From the NCBI RefSeq assembly GCF_021728395.1, contig NZ_JAKKCM010000004.1:411810-475809 (forward strand): a stretch of DNA of 64,000 nt. The letters are read 5' to 3'. The DNA is from Vibrio sp. J1-1. GTDB taxonomy: Bacteria > Pseudomonadota > Gammaproteobacteria > Enterobacterales > Vibrionaceae. The position numbers were made by a program, and so were the translations under genes. Below are positions 31,208 through 40,642 of the stretch, in pieces. Numbering within the stretch: the first letter of the stretch is position 1; the number at the start of each line of letters is the position of its first letter. The notes under the pieces are model-generated. The model did no database searches, was not told the DNA's origin, and worked only from the letters and a program-made list of their open reading frames with translations.

Positions 31208-31703
31208 AATGATTTTCCTCTACAAAAATGAATAAATGGGTTCAGCTCGATGCTTCACGATCAGTCACGCTGATGAGATGCATCCAACCGATGAATTCTT
31301 GGTTCTTAGAGGTGTCTCAAGCTTTTGGGATTAAAATAGATGCTTTTCTTTTTCTTCATTTTTATCAATTAGTTATCGTGCATCTTTTGCTGTGTCTGAT
31401 AGCTAAAGCTCAGACGAAAATGGGCAAGGTTTTTACCTGCTCTCAATAATTTTTTTGATATTTGTCAAACAATTTTAATCCCGCTCATTATATAGAGCCA
31501 TGTTTTGAAGGCAACCAAAATACTTGCTCTGAACACGGTTTGTCTACTTTATCGACCAGTCTACAACACCATCCTCGTGCCACATAGAACCTCAGCGGTA
31601 AAACAATAGGCAGAACACAATAATTGTTTAAAACAAAGACAAATTTGGCTAAGTCGTAGGTCCAAATGGCAGAGCGACAGAAAATCATCAATTAGGAGGG
31701 TTT
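31208..31703. other. Noncoding region between ndh and ycfP
   Basis: About 500 bp without a convincing ORF; the small open frames on both strands have no ribosome binding site or family resemblance. It holds the ndh promoter region (transcribed leftwards), the FNR-like box at 31455-31468, and at its far end the ycfP terminator. Confidence 0.55.
31455..31468. promoter_or_regulatory. Possible FNR box upstream of ndh
   Basis: TTGATATTTGTCAA matches TTGAT-N4-ATCAA at 9 of 10 fixed positions. It is about 250 bp from the ndh start codon. FNR represses ndh in E. coli, so the match is sensible, but the distance is longer than usual and no promoter was pinned down. Confidence 0.4.
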
Positions 31704-31729
31704 GATAAAAAATAACACTCCGCGGAGTG
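31704..31729 (-). terminator. Rho-independent terminator after ycfP
   Basis: The perfect palindrome CACTCCGCGGAGTG (31716-31729), read on the minus strand, is followed by a T-rich run (A-rich on the plus strand), 37 bp beyond the ycfP stop. Confidence 0.8.
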
Positions 31730-31765
31730 CCATTTTTGTTTAGCAACTGGATGAGGTAAACCAGA

Positions 31766-32305
31766 TCAGGTATTTTTAAATTCTTTCACGGCTTGCAAAT
31801 GATGAGAGATTTTCTTGAACTTGTGTGTTTGAGAATCATCCCAAATGATTGGGTAATGCTTTTCTAGCTCAGCGGCGGTTTCTTTGTTATCTCTCACTTC
31901 GTCTTCTTTAGACAAAATAACCAGGCAATGTCCCTGATTTTTCGCTCGGAACTGATCGACACATTTAGTGGCAATATCTTCGTACTCTTCAGGACGATCA
32001 ATACGCCCTGCCATGTTCTTCTCAGGATGCAGGTTCGGGTTGAAGATCACCTGCTTGATACCACATAGAAAACCAATTCGCTCTGACCAATAGCCACCGA
32101 GACCAACACCACAAATCAATGGATTTGGATCATCGGATTGATCAATAACTTTCGACACCTCTTTTAGCAAATGCTGCATATCGTGTTTAGGATGAAGCGT
32201 ACTGTAATTAATAAAACGAACGTCATCGTCGATAAATTGTAATTGAAGAACTTTTTCGTGGTTACCCGGGCTAGTACTATCAAAGCCGTGCAAGTAAATA
32301 ATCAT
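31766..32305 (-). CDS. ycfP: YcfP family alpha/beta-hydrolase-like protein (UPF0227)
   Basis: 179 aa, equal in size to E. coli YcfP (180). The start [18 protein letters not shown] is an oxyanion-loop motif of esterase-like alpha/beta hydrolases. The expected nucleophile elbow reads GVGLGG, so the usual catalytic serine is absent, as in E. coli. [21 protein letters not shown] and [12 protein letters not shown] are family signatures. The activity is not established. It precedes ndh as in E. coli. Confidence 0.9.
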   Translation of the reverse strand: MIIYLHGFDSTSPGNHEKVLQLQFIDDDVRFINYSTLHPKHDMQHLLKEVSKVIDQSDDPNPLICGVGLGGYWSERIGFLCGIKQVIFNPNLHPEKNMAGRIDRPEEYEDIATKCVDQFRAKNQGHCLVILSKEDEVRDNKETAAELEKHYPIIWDDSQTHKFKKISHHLQAVKEFKNT

Positions 32306-32380
32306 CTGTACCTCTCCCTGTATATATCTGGTACTTTTCTTAAAACTAACACTATTTCCTTACTCTTAAAGGGGAATATG

Positions 32381-33262
32381 TCACGAGTTATCAAAACAGT
32401 GATCGTCAATACACAATAATCCTTTAAACTCGTTGGCACTGCTTAAGTATTGTTCATCTCCCCACAATTGATAAGCCAGTAAGTACCAAAGCATCGCCAT
32501 CACCAATGTTCTTGGTTGCCAAGCTTTCACGCCCTCCAACCAGACTGAGGCATCTTCAATATTACGAATTCGGCAATAGCGTTCGACCCCATCGTCGATA
32601 GACACATCGGCAATCTGCAGTATCAGAGCCAAATCTAATCGCGGATCCGCGAGCCCGGCATACTCCCAGTCGATAGCTTTGACTCCCTCATCGCCCCGAA
32701 CCAAGTTGTAGCAACCTAAATCAAAGTGACACAGTGCCAGCGGCAGTTGCTTTATGCTCGGTTCAGCGCGCCACTTTTGATACAAAGCCTCAAACTCTGT
32801 CCCTATATAGCTACCGCCTAATTCTAGCCAATAATGATCGATTCGGGAGAGATAAGAGAACGGAACAACCGGTACAACCTTGGATGGAAAGGTGTGAATA
32901 GTCGCCGCTAGAGAAAGTAACTCGTCCAAATCAATACCAATATGAGTGAGTGTTTCTCCTTCGACCCACTCAACGAGAAGACCTTGTTCATGGATGAATA
33001 CTGGCTTGGGACCAATTCCAAGAGACGCAATGGCACTTAGAACCTGATATTCATTGTGACGAGAAATCAGAAAAGCCTGACACACTTTACTCAAAGGCCG
33101 CCAGACGTAAGCAAGCCCGTCAGCCGTTTCTATGCGCCAACATCGGTTTGTCAGCCCTCCTGTGAGTGTTTGAACTTTCACAGGAGGTTCAATGAAGAAG
33201 CCATCAAGCGCATTAAGCGTCGGATCCAGCTGTTTAGCCTGCGGCCATGAGAACAGTGCCAT
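32381..33262 (-). CDS. thiK: Thiamine kinase-like phosphotransferase
   Basis: 293 aa from the ATG at 33262. GGAG lies 9 nt before this start, whereas the in-frame ATG at 33277 has no ribosome binding site. The aminoglycoside phosphotransferase/choline kinase fold is marked by TGGLTNRCWRI near the N-terminus, the catalytic loop LCHFDLGCYNLV and the metal-binding AIDWEYAG. Position between lpoB and ycfP equals E. coli thiK (ycfN), so salvage phosphorylation of thiamine is the likely role. A choline/ethanolamine kinase role cannot be excluded. Confidence 0.8.
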   Translation of the reverse strand: MALFSWPQAKQLDPTLNALDGFFIEPPVKVQTLTGGLTNRCWRIETADGLAYVWRPLSKVCQAFLISRHNEYQVLSAIASLGIGPKPVFIHEQGLLVEWVEGETLTHIGIDLDELLSLAATIHTFPSKVVPVVPFSYLSRIDHYWLELGGSYIGTEFEALYQKWRAEPSIKQLPLALCHFDLGCYNLVRGDEGVKAIDWEYAGLADPRLDLALILQIADVSIDDGVERYCRIRNIEDASVWLEGVKAWQPRTLVMAMLWYLLAYQLWGDEQYLSSANEFKGLLCIDDHCFDNS

Positions 33263-33286
33263 TGATGACTTCTCCATTACTATCGG

Positions 33287-33877
33287 TTAGAGACCGAATA
33301 AGCTCTTCGATTGCGCTTTACGGATTTCTGTTTCATCCGCCCATTCGATCAAGCCTGTTTCCAGATCCATTAGTCGCATGGTCATTTTGTAGTAAACGTC
33401 TTTGTCACTTCCTGCGCTCTTCACAATGCTGGAAAGGTTGCCGTAAAGCATGTATTGCGCACCAACCATTTTACCAAACTGGATGGCAGTACTTTGATTG
33501 ACTAACTCATCAGTATTCTGGAAGTTTAGCTGCTGACGAACAGACTCGACACGATCCATATCGACAAAACGGAACTTACCTGAATTCAGCATCTTAGTTG
33601 AAATCGTGTCTGTAATAGACTCAGTATCAATATGCTCACTGGTCTTATTTTTAATTCGCTCAACAAACACAATAGGACGCTGATCACGAGTAATTGCAGC
33701 TACAGAGCCAGACATCATCATGCTATCGACCATTTCAGCGGCAATGGTTTGCAGGTCGGTAGAACCAAAATCAATGGTGGTGGTTTCTGTCTCTTGCGCA
33801 TCACCGTAAGAGACCTTGTTAGCACACCCCCCCAAAATGACGGCAAGACCTAAAAGAGCAATAATACTTTTTTTCAT
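33287..33877 (-). CDS. lpoB: Penicillin-binding protein activator LpoB
   Basis: 196 aa. A lipoprotein signal (MKKSIIALLGLAVILGGC, Cys18) anchors it in the outer membrane, from where it stimulates PBP1B. The periplasmic domain contains RPIVFVERIKNKTSEHIDT and KFRFVDMDRVESVRQQLNFQ, characteristic of LpoB. The disordered linker is short compared with E. coli (213 aa total there). The ribosome binding site AAGGA is 6 nt before the ATG. It lies in the ycfL-lpoB-thiK arrangement known from E. coli. Confidence 0.93.
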   Translation of the reverse strand: MKKSIIALLGLAVILGGCANKVSYGDAQETETTTIDFGSTDLQTIAAEMVDSMMMSGSVAAITRDQRPIVFVERIKNKTSEHIDTESITDTISTKMLNSGKFRFVDMDRVESVRQQLNFQNTDELVNQSTAIQFGKMVGAQYMLYGNLSSIVKSAGSDKDVYYKMTMRLMDLETGLIEWADETEIRKAQSKSLFGL

Positions 33878-33929
33878 GAGAGTTCCTTCGTTTATTCAAT
33901 ACCTACGCACTCAAGGCGCAAGCTAAAAT

Positions 33930-34322
33930 TTAATTATCTTGTGCTTCTCTAATTTGTACTCGGAATCGAGTGCCATTTGGATTCACGGTCACTTCAGAAA
34001 GTGTCACTGACTCAAATCCACGCACGTTCGCTTTTCGCCATGGCCCCGGTTTAGTATTCACTTCCAAGCCGTTATTGTCATACCAGTAAAAGCGGTAGAG
34101 GATATGTTGGTCAGCTTGATAGTTACTATTAAGCTGAACTACACCTCTTGGTCGGTCGTCGACATAAGTAGTCGTAATGTTTTCTACCAGTAATCGACTT
34201 CCCAACACATTGTCGTTAAAAAAGATTTGCTGCGTCTGACCATCAATTCGGATACCTGCAGTGTTGTCTGCACACCCAGCCAAACCTACAATCAACGCTA
34301 AGCCAATAAACCAAGATCTCAT
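33930..34322 (-). CDS. ycfL: YcfL family lipoprotein
   Basis: 130 aa with lipobox LAGC (Cys17). The sequence RLLVENITTTYVDDRPRGVVQLNS and YRFYWYDNNGLEV is typical of YcfL (DUF1425), an outer-membrane-associated lipoprotein of unknown function that always neighbours lpoB. Its ATG overlaps the stop of the preceding COG3014 gene (TAATG), indicating translational coupling. Confidence 0.88.
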   Translation of the reverse strand: MRSWFIGLALIVGLAGCADNTAGIRIDGQTQQIFFNDNVLGSRLLVENITTTYVDDRPRGVVQLNSNYQADQHILYRFYWYDNNGLEVNTKPGPWRKANVRGFESVTLSEVTVNPNGTRFRVQIREAQDN

Positions 34323-35719
34323 TACAATCTCCCCAGTTGTTTATGCCACACAGTCGAATGTGCCCCCTGACGTGAGACCCAAACTAATGTCGTTTGCTGC
34401 GCTGGCACGTCAAATTGATAGACATGATCACCCAAGTTTAAACGTTGTGTTCCTGGTTTCACGATTTGAGAAGCGGTTTTTACTCGCGCAGGCAGCGTTT
34501 GCCAGCTTCGAGTATCCGGCTGTTCGGTTAATGTGTTCCAGACGTTAAACAAAAGGTTACCAACATCATCGCCTTTCGCGGCCGCTTCTTTACGAATGCG
34601 ATCTTTTGCCCAAACTCGGATAGCCTGACGAATAACAATCGTCATCAAACGTTCGTTAAGATCGTTTTGCGCCATTGCATTGATATCTGCCAAAGCACTG
34701 GAATTAAGTTTAGTGTCATTTAGGCTCAAATCACTAAACCTCTGCGACCCTCGGTTGGGATAATAAGGCAATGCTAGCGAATAGATCGCCCATTGTTTTC
34801 GGCTATCGTAAATGGGAAGATCAATGCGCCAACCTTGCAGAGCTTCAACCACACCTTGCTCGTCAAAAATGATGACACGACCTTGTGTCTTACTCAGACC
34901 AGAAGGCGCTTTACCATAGCGTTTTTCCAGTAAGCGAAGATCTTCACTCATGCCTAAATTCTTTGCGGCATACAGTGTGCTTTCAATTACTTGTTTATTG
35001 TCTGGCATTACCGCCAGAGCTCGACGGTAATCCACATAGGCACTATTTAGGTCTCGCGACGCCTCATACAACAAGCCCGAAAGGTAAAACAGATATCCGT
35101 TTTGTACCGCACTGAGTTTTTGCCCCGCATCGGGATAATTTGCCAGTACGCTGCCCAAATTAGCCGACATGCCTTGATTTTTCAGGTCCTTTTCTGCAGA
35201 TAGCAACGCTTCCGCACGAGCTTTTCTGGCTGCTTCCTGTACTTGGTTAGCACGACGGACTTCAACTAACGCACCTTCCAGGTCATTTTTCTGTAGATAA
35301 TTGAGTCCCAGATATAAGTGCAGAAAGCCAAGCTCATAGTCAGCAGGTTGATAATCTTTGAGGTTATCATTGACGGCTAAAGCACCTACGCTCGTAGTAG
35401 TCTCAGACAGTGAGAGTGTGGCACGCTCTTGTTGGGCACGGACAGCACTATCGCTTTTTTCCAACGCATTGAGGCTGGTTGGATAGTCTTGGGCGAGAAA
35501 TGAGAGTCTGCCTTTTTCGAAATTGCCAAGTATCTCACCACCAACATCACTCGACTGAAGTTGCTTCGCTTTCGCATATTCTCCAGCAACCACTGCCTGA
35601 TACATGTCTTGGCTTTGATCACTGTAGTGGCTAAATAAATTACCCGCAGACAAATTAGCACAGCCGGTCGCCATAAGAGCCCAACTGACTAGCCCTAATA
35701 GCTTCACACCTAATTTCAC
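34322..35719 (-). CDS. COG3014 family TPR-containing lipoprotein
   Basis: 465 aa from a GTG at 35719, chosen because GGAG lies 6 nt before it; an in-frame GTG 12 bp upstream has no such site. The lipoprotein signal ends in MATGC. The N-terminal half has helical repeats of TPR type (for example YLGLNYLQKNDLEGALVEVRRA and YEASRDLNSAYVDYRRAL), and the C-terminal half is unrecognised. It heads the ycfL-lpoB-thiK-ycfP run and overlaps ycfL by one base. It is absent from the E. coli order, so it is a Vibrio-type addition. An envelope-assembly role is a guess from the neighbours. Confidence 0.8.
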   Translation of the reverse strand: MKLGVKLLGLVSWALMATGCANLSAGNLFSHYSDQSQDMYQAVVAGEYAKAKQLQSSDVGGEILGNFEKGRLSFLAQDYPTSLNALEKSDSAVRAQQERATLSLSETTTSVGALAVNDNLKDYQPADYELGFLHLYLGLNYLQKNDLEGALVEVRRANQVQEAARKARAEALLSAEKDLKNQGMSANLGSVLANYPDAGQKLSAVQNGYLFYLSGLLYEASRDLNSAYVDYRRALAVMPDNKQVIESTLYAAKNLGMSEDLRLLEKRYGKAPSGLSKTQGRVIIFDEQGVVEALQGWRIDLPIYDSRKQWAIYSLALPYYPNRGSQRFSDLSLNDTKLNSSALADINAMAQNDLNERLMTIVIRQAIRVWAKDRIRKEAAAKGDDVGNLLFNVWNTLTEQPDTRSWQTLPARVKTASQIVKPGTQRLNLGDHVYQFDVPAQQTTLVWVSRQGAHSTVWHKQLGRL

Positions 35720-35791
35720 ATTTATCTCCACAAATGTGTGCTCAGAAAGAGTATAAATTGGGTGGCGTATTCACCACCCAATAAAGGCAGA

Positions 35792-36142
35792 TTAGCTCAC
35801 GACCATTGGGCCTAAAGGGCGACCGCCTAACAGATGCATGTGAATGTGATAAACTTCCTGACCACCATGTGGGTTACAGTTCACGATCAAACGATAACCG
35901 TCTTCAGCAATGCCTTCATCTTTTGCAAGCTTTCTCGCGACGGTAAATAGTCGTCCCATCATCGCTTCATCTTCAGCTTCGACATCATTCACTGTCGGAA
36001 TCAATTTATTGGGGATGATTAGGATATGGCTCGGCGCGCGCGGGTTAATATCACGGAAAGCCGTCACTAAATCATCTTGGTAAAGGACATCTGCTGGGAT
36101 CTCCTTACGAATAATTTTACTAAAGATTGTCTCTTCCGGCAT
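35792..36142 (-). CDS. hinT: HIT family purine nucleoside phosphoramidase
   Basis: 116 aa, typical HinT size. The histidine triad HIHMH is at His99, His101 and His103, preceded by NPHGGQEVY. It hydrolyses AMP-linked phosphoramidates such as lysyl-AMP in the cytoplasm. It stands at the head of the same gene run as in E. coli (hinT-ycfL-lpoB). The start ATG at 36142 gives [18 protein letters not shown], the conserved beginning. Confidence 0.95.
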   Translation of the reverse strand: MPEETIFSKIIRKEIPADVLYQDDLVTAFRDINPRAPSHILIIPNKLIPTVNDVEAEDEAMMGRLFTVARKLAKDEGIAEDGYRLIVNCNPHGGQEVYHIHMHLLGGRPLGPMVVS

Positions 36143-36461
36143 GGGTACTCCATTTTATAAAGTTGTGTAACGTCGTTAGTATGCGCCAACCCTAAGCAGA
36201 GCTCAATAAAAACAGTGTTCACTTAACACTATTCATTAAGGTGTTTAAAACAAAGCCTTTTTTTGTAGCCTGCGTCATAAAATGCGCGCCGCATAGTCAA
36301 TACAATCTGGTTAATTTTGTTACATTTTTAAGACAACTATAAATTATCTCCAAATCACTTACAGATACTGACCAGATATGGACTAAGCCACAACGAAGCC
36401 AGCATTTTGACGTCATTTGGAAACCTTTTTGTCTATTTTTTTTGGGAGAGGAAGCTCACGT
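36143..36461. other. Divergent promoter region between hinT and the chemoreceptor gene
   Basis: 319 bp. A small dyad AGTGTT-CACTT-AACACT is at 36214-36230. The rest is AT-rich and shows no supported gene. The strong ribosome binding site GGGAGAGGAAG at about 36444-36454 serves the chemoreceptor ATG at 36462. Confidence 0.5.
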
Positions 36462-38453
36462 ATGCGAGGTTCAGTAATTAAACGGATGTATGCTGGTTTT
36501 GCACTTATCATCATCCTATTCGCCGTCACAATTGTCATTATGATGGGAGGGATGAACGACATTCATGGAAAGTTTCAAACCGTGTCTGAATCATCTTTAC
36601 CGTTGGTTTCGCTATCTAACCAAACCAGTGTTGAGATGCTTTCAGCGGATAAATCTTTCAAAGACTTCCTGACGACTGAGAACAAACAACGCATGGACGA
36701 AATACGTCAGGAATTCGCCAAATCTCAACAACGTTTCGAAGCCACCTTGACTAACTTACAAACCGCGAGTCAAATCTACCCTTCTCTGACAGAGCCATTT
36801 GCTGAGCTAAAAACATTAGAACAAAGCTACTTTGCAGAGGCCATTGAAGCCATGGACAACTACGAAGCCATGTTCGCAGCTCAAGCAGCGGTTCAGAAAT
36901 CCTCTCGACGCTTCCAAAAATTGAATACTGAGCTATCTCTCGGGCTGAAAGAATACGTTGACGATCAATCCAGTATCTCAGTGAAAGTCCTAGCGAAAAG
37001 CTATTTCATCAAGCTCAAAGACGCTGAAGTGATCACCTCAGATGCCTTAGCCAGCTCAGATTCTGAGTTTGTCACGAAAGCCGTCACTAAAAACCGCAAA
37101 GCGGTAACGCACTTAAACTATGCATTCCGTGGGCTGGCGGCCCAATTGCCAGAACTCGAAAAAGCCTTTGGTGATTCCGTAGAACAGTTCACTCGTGATG
37201 TGGGTAAACGTGGTGGGGTTCTGGATCAACACAATAGCTACCTCACCTCCCGATCAGCGTTGTATGCCAACATAGCCAACCTTACAAGTAAAGTAGACGC
37301 AACCATGGCTATTCTTGAGCAGTTTACGACAACCGCGACGGATAGGTTAAATGAGTCCCTTGCTGACGCGGGTGAGATCTACTCGGCAGGTGTCACAAAA
37401 GCCATGCTCATTGGTGTTGTTGTGGTGCTGTTTGCTGCTGCTATCGGCTATCACATTTCTCACAGTGTACGTGAACCACTCACCAAGATCCTAAACGTGC
37501 TTGAGAGCCTTACTGAAGGAGATATGACGCAACGCATAGATGTTCGTTACAAAAATGAGTTCAGTCGGGTAAGCGGCCACATTAATTCGCTAGCTGATAA
37601 CCTACACAACATCCTGGTTAAGTTAAATGATGCGTCTGAAAACTTAGCGTCTACGGCCGCCACTAACGAGCAAACCTCTTCCCTCGCTCAGAGACAATTG
37701 AATTCTCAACGTGAACAGACCGCCAATGTCGCGACAGCAATGACTGAAATGTCACATTCCGTTCAGGAGGTGGCACAAAATGCCCAAAGCTCGCTGGAAA
37801 TGGTACAACGCGTTGAGTCAGCTTCAGAAGAAGGTCGCAACATCATGAGCGGTAATATAAGCACCATTAATCAACTGGAGACGCGTTTACATGAATCTGT
37901 CAGTGCCGTTTCTGAATTGCAGAAGATGAGCGCACAAATTGGCTCAATTCTGGATGTGATTCGTAATATTGCCGAGCAAACCAACCTACTAGCACTAAAT
38001 GCAGCCATCGAAGCCGCTCGCGCTGGCGATCAAGGTCGAGGCTTTGCCGTCGTCGCGGATGAGGTACGTGTTCTTGCCTCCAGAACGACCGAATCAACGA
38101 CAGAAATTGAATCGATGATAAGCAACCTTCAGTCGAGCTCCCAATCCGCCAACCACGTCATTCAAAGCTGTATGAACGATATGGAAGAGTCTGTGGAACA
38201 AGCTTCGAAAGCCAATAGTTCGATGGAAGAAATTCAGGCACTTATCATCGAGATTAGCCAAATGAGCACCCATATTTCGCAAGCAGCAGCGGAGCAAAGT
38301 AAAACGTCGGCTGACATCGCTTGCAATATTGAAGACATCAACAATATTGCAGATGAAAGCTATCAAGCCATGTCTAACATCGCGCAAACCAGTGAGTCAC
38401 TGACCCATCTGGCACATCAACAAAACGCGCTGGTGCACCGCTTTACGCTATAG
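36462..38453 (+). CDS. Methyl-accepting chemotaxis protein
   Basis: 663 aa from the ATG at 36462, chosen for the strong ribosome binding site just upstream over a TTG at 36417. One membrane span is at about residues 10-30 ([18 protein letters not shown]) and another near 310-330 ([17 protein letters not shown]). The roughly 280-residue periplasmic sensor between them is of helical-bundle type. A HAMP domain follows, then the signalling domain with the conserved hairpin [20 protein letters not shown]. No C-terminal NWETF-type CheR pentapeptide is present. The ligand is unknown. Confidence 0.93.
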   Translation: MRGSVIKRMYAGFALIIILFAVTIVIMMGGMNDIHGKFQTVSESSLPLVSLSNQTSVEMLSADKSFKDFLTTENKQRMDEIRQEFAKSQQRFEATLTNLQTASQIYPSLTEPFAELKTLEQSYFAEAIEAMDNYEAMFAAQAAVQKSSRRFQKLNTELSLGLKEYVDDQSSISVKVLAKSYFIKLKDAEVITSDALASSDSEFVTKAVTKNRKAVTHLNYAFRGLAAQLPELEKAFGDSVEQFTRDVGKRGGVLDQHNSYLTSRSALYANIANLTSKVDATMAILEQFTTTATDRLNESLADAGEIYSAGVTKAMLIGVVVVLFAAAIGYHISHSVREPLTKILNVLESLTEGDMTQRIDVRYKNEFSRVSGHINSLADNLHNILVKLNDASENLASTAATNEQTSSLAQRQLNSQREQTANVATAMTEMSHSVQEVAQNAQSSLEMVQRVESASEEGRNIMSGNISTINQLETRLHESVSAVSELQKMSAQIGSILDVIRNIAEQTNLLALNAAIEAARAGDQGRGFAVVADEVRVLASRTTESTTEIESMISNLQSSSQSANHVIQSCMNDMEESVEQASKANSSMEEIQALIIEISQMSTHISQAAAEQSKTSADIACNIEDINNIADESYQAMSNIAQTSESLTHLAHQQNALVHRFTL

Positions 38454-38487
38454 CCATAGTTAAAGGAACTGGTTCAACCAACTGTGT

Positions 38488-38522
38488 AAGGGCGACTTTT
38501 TATGATGTCGCCCTTGTTTTTT
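38488..38522 (+). terminator. Rho-independent terminator after the chemoreceptor gene
   Basis: A perfect 9-bp stem AAGGGCGAC / GTCGCCCTT with a 10-nt loop is followed by a G and a T-run. Confidence 0.85.
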
Positions 38523-38607
38523 ATCCGCCGTGTCTACATATCGTTAGTATGGTCGACTCACCCTCTTGCATATCTATTTTCGAGCGGCCGCATAAAAAGG
38601 AAAATCT

Positions 38608-39768
38608 ATGGCTGTTCATGTTGGTATTATTGACCAAGACCCAGTGAGATTGATTACCCCTCTGTTGGATAATCGCACAATAAGTTCGCATATTGTCTTC
38701 ATCGGCGACTCAAGCCAAAAAGAAATGTACAACCGACTGAGTTCCGTATTAACGCAGCGAGAGATTACCTCCGAATTCTTTGAGCTCCCTTCCGCAGTCA
38801 ATACCACGTTAATTAAACAATCGATTCAGAAATTAGCGAAGGATCTTCATGATCGCGGCGAAGAAGTAAAACTCAATGCCAGCTGTGGCCTTCGACATCG
38901 TTTACTGTCTGTTTATGAAGTGTTCCGCACTTATCACTGGCCAATTTTTGTGGTTGAGCCAAACAGCGACAAATTATGCTGGCTTTACCCTGATGGCCAG
39001 GAAGACACTCAGGTAGAAGACCATATTAAGATTACCGATTATCTAACGATTTTCGGTGCGCGAGGCGAGTTTCAGTATCTTGATCTTCCGCCTCTGCTTG
39101 ATAAAAAGCTATACGAGTTGGGTGAACGTTGGGCATCAAACGCCCTTGAGCTTGGCCCTGGATTAGCCACTCTCAACTACCTTGCAACGACATGTCGTAA
39201 AGAGCAGAAGTTGGATGTAGAGCTATCCGAAAAGCAACAAGGCTATCGCGAGCTTAACATGTTGCTCAGTGATCTTGTCGAAGCGCAAATTGCTACTTAC
39301 GAAAACGGTATTCTGACGTTCGCGAATGAAGATGCTCGTCGCTTCTCTAACGGAGAGTGGCTAGAAACCTTGGTAAACAGTACCATTAAGCAGATTCAAG
39401 ACACTATGCCAACGATTCAAGACCGATCATTAAACGTACAGGTCTATCGTAAGCTTGGAGAAAGTGAAGTTCGTAATGAACTTGATGTGGCGACAGTGGT
39501 AAACAACAAGCTTCACATCATTGAGTGTAAAACAAAGGGTATGCGTGATGACGGCGATGATACGCTGTATAAACTGGAATCACTTCGCGACCTTTTGGGC
39601 GGCTTGCAAGCGAGAGCCATGCTAGTCAGTTTCCGTCCGCTGCGTCATAACGACATTACTCGTGCCGAAGATCTGGGATTAGCTTTGATTGGTCCTGATG
39701 AACTAAAAGATCTGAAAACGCACCTTACTGCGTGGTTTAAAGCTGCGGGTGGCTCGGACGAGGTTTAA
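38608..39768 (+). CDS. CARF-domain PD-(D/E)XK nuclease, Card1/Can2-like (DUF1887), standalone
   Basis: 386 aa, resembling V. cholerae VC1899, the structurally solved founder of DUF1887 (recalled). The N-terminal 140 residues fit a CARF fold with VGIIDQDP and a loop NASCGLRHRLL at 90-100 where cyclic oligoadenylate ligands bind in this family. A linker and winged-helix-like part follow. The C-terminal nuclease has a full PD-(D/E)XK core: Glu291-x-Asp293, then IIECKTKG with Glu306 and Lys308. Card1/Can2 enzymes are activated by cyclic tetra-adenylate from type III CRISPR and cut DNA or RNA. No CRISPR array, cas gene or cyclase lies in the window. The ribosome binding site is AAGGA. Confidence 0.88.
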   Translation: MAVHVGIIDQDPVRLITPLLDNRTISSHIVFIGDSSQKEMYNRLSSVLTQREITSEFFELPSAVNTTLIKQSIQKLAKDLHDRGEEVKLNASCGLRHRLLSVYEVFRTYHWPIFVVEPNSDKLCWLYPDGQEDTQVEDHIKITDYLTIFGARGEFQYLDLPPLLDKKLYELGERWASNALELGPGLATLNYLATTCRKEQKLDVELSEKQQGYRELNMLLSDLVEAQIATYENGILTFANEDARRFSNGEWLETLVNSTIKQIQDTMPTIQDRSLNVQVYRKLGESEVRNELDVATVVNNKLHIIECKTKGMRDDGDDTLYKLESLRDLLGGLQARAMLVSFRPLRHNDITRAEDLGLALIGPDELKDLKTHLTAWFKAAGGSDEV

Positions 39769-39773
39769 TCAAC

Positions 39774-39801
39774 AAAAAGCAGCGAGAACGCTGCTTTTTT
39801 T
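39774..39801 (+). terminator. Rho-independent terminator after the CARF nuclease gene
   Basis: The stem AAAAAGCAGCG / CGCTGCTTTTT with an AGAA loop runs into seven T residues, 6 bp after the stop. Confidence 0.9.
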
Positions 39802-39825
39802 GTCATTGTTGGTACATCCATAAGC

Positions 39826-39855
39826 AAAAAGCCAGAGGTTTCCCTCTGGCTTTTT
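39826..39855. terminator. Bidirectional terminator before udp 3' end
   Basis: The perfect hairpin AAAAAGCCAGAGG-TTTC-CCTCTGGCTTTTT between the convergent nuclease and udp genes; it can serve udp on the minus strand. Confidence 0.9.
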
Positions 39856-39883
39856 CAGTTCTCTTCCGTCAATAAAAGACGAA

Positions 39884-40642
39884 TTAAAGCATTTTGCGCG
39901 CAGCTTCTACGACAACTTTGATAGAGCGAGCTTCTGTCTCTTTCAGAGTAGAATGATCCGGGATCTCTTTCTGTGTACGGTTGATAATAACACCTGCAAC
40001 ACAACCCGCTTTCAGTCCAGAACTTGCACACATGGTTAGTAGTGTCGCTGACTCCATTTCAAAGTTCAGAACGCCCATGTCTTGCCACTCTTTCATTGAA
40101 CCTTGGAAACGCTTAACAACACGGCCAGTGAAGGTATCGTAACGCTCTTGACCCGGGTAGAAAGTATCACTTGACGCTGTTACGCCCATATGGACAGTCG
40201 CACCAGATTCTTCCACAGCAGCTTTCATCGCTGTTGCAACATCAAAATCAGCAACCGCAGGGAACTCCATTGGCGCGAAGTGCAGGCTCGCACCATCTAG
40301 ACGAACAGAACCAGTCGTCACAATCATGTCACCAACGTTTACGTTTGGTTGGATAGCGCCAGTGGTACCAACGCGTAGGAAAGTACGCACGCCAAGCTGA
40401 GCTAACTCTTCAACCGCAATAGAAGTCGAAGGGCCACCGATACCAGTTGAACAAACCACAACAGGCTTACCGTCCAACTCTGCACGGTATAGCGTGTATT
40501 CACGTTGGCTTGCAAGAAATACTGGGTTCTCCATTTGCTCTGCGATTTTTTGAACGCGGGCAGGATCACCAGGAATAATGGCTAGAGTCGCACCATTAAG
40601 ATCAGCTTCAGTAACACCGAGATGGAATACAGCTTGAGACAT
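39884..40642 (-). CDS. udp: Uridine phosphorylase
   Basis: 252 aa, almost the E. coli Udp length (253). It splits uridine with phosphate to uracil and ribose-1-phosphate in pyrimidine salvage. [22 protein letters not shown] at the N-terminus and the motif [19 protein letters not shown] near residues 90-110 are typical. [14 protein letters not shown] includes the ribose-binding Met/Glu. The upstream region has a CRP-like site and two CytR-type octamers, as expected for this regulon. Confidence 0.96.
   Translation of the reverse strand: MSQAVFHLGVTEADLNGATLAIIPGDPARVQKIAEQMENPVFLASQREYTLYRAELDGKPVVVCSTGIGGPSTSIAVEELAQLGVRTFLRVGTTGAIQPNVNVGDMIVTTGSVRLDGASLHFAPMEFPAVADFDVATAMKAAVEESGATVHMGVTASSDTFYPGQERYDTFTGRVVKRFQGSMKEWQDMGVLNFEMESATLLTMCASSGLKAGCVAGVIINRTQKEIPDHSTLKETEARSIKVVVEAARKML

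Noticed and set aside
31228-31449. 73-codon plus-strand open frame upstream of ndh
   Set aside because: Lies in the ndh leader and promoter region, no resemblance to any protein family.
36214-36230. AGTGTT-CACTT-AACACT dyad as an operator for hinT or the chemoreceptor
   Set aside because: Only 6-bp arms, no known regulator match and no second copy; kept only as a remark in the region entry.
38608-39768. CRISPR locus linked to the CARF nuclease
   Set aside because: No repeat-spacer pattern and no cas gene is present around it or elsewhere in the window.
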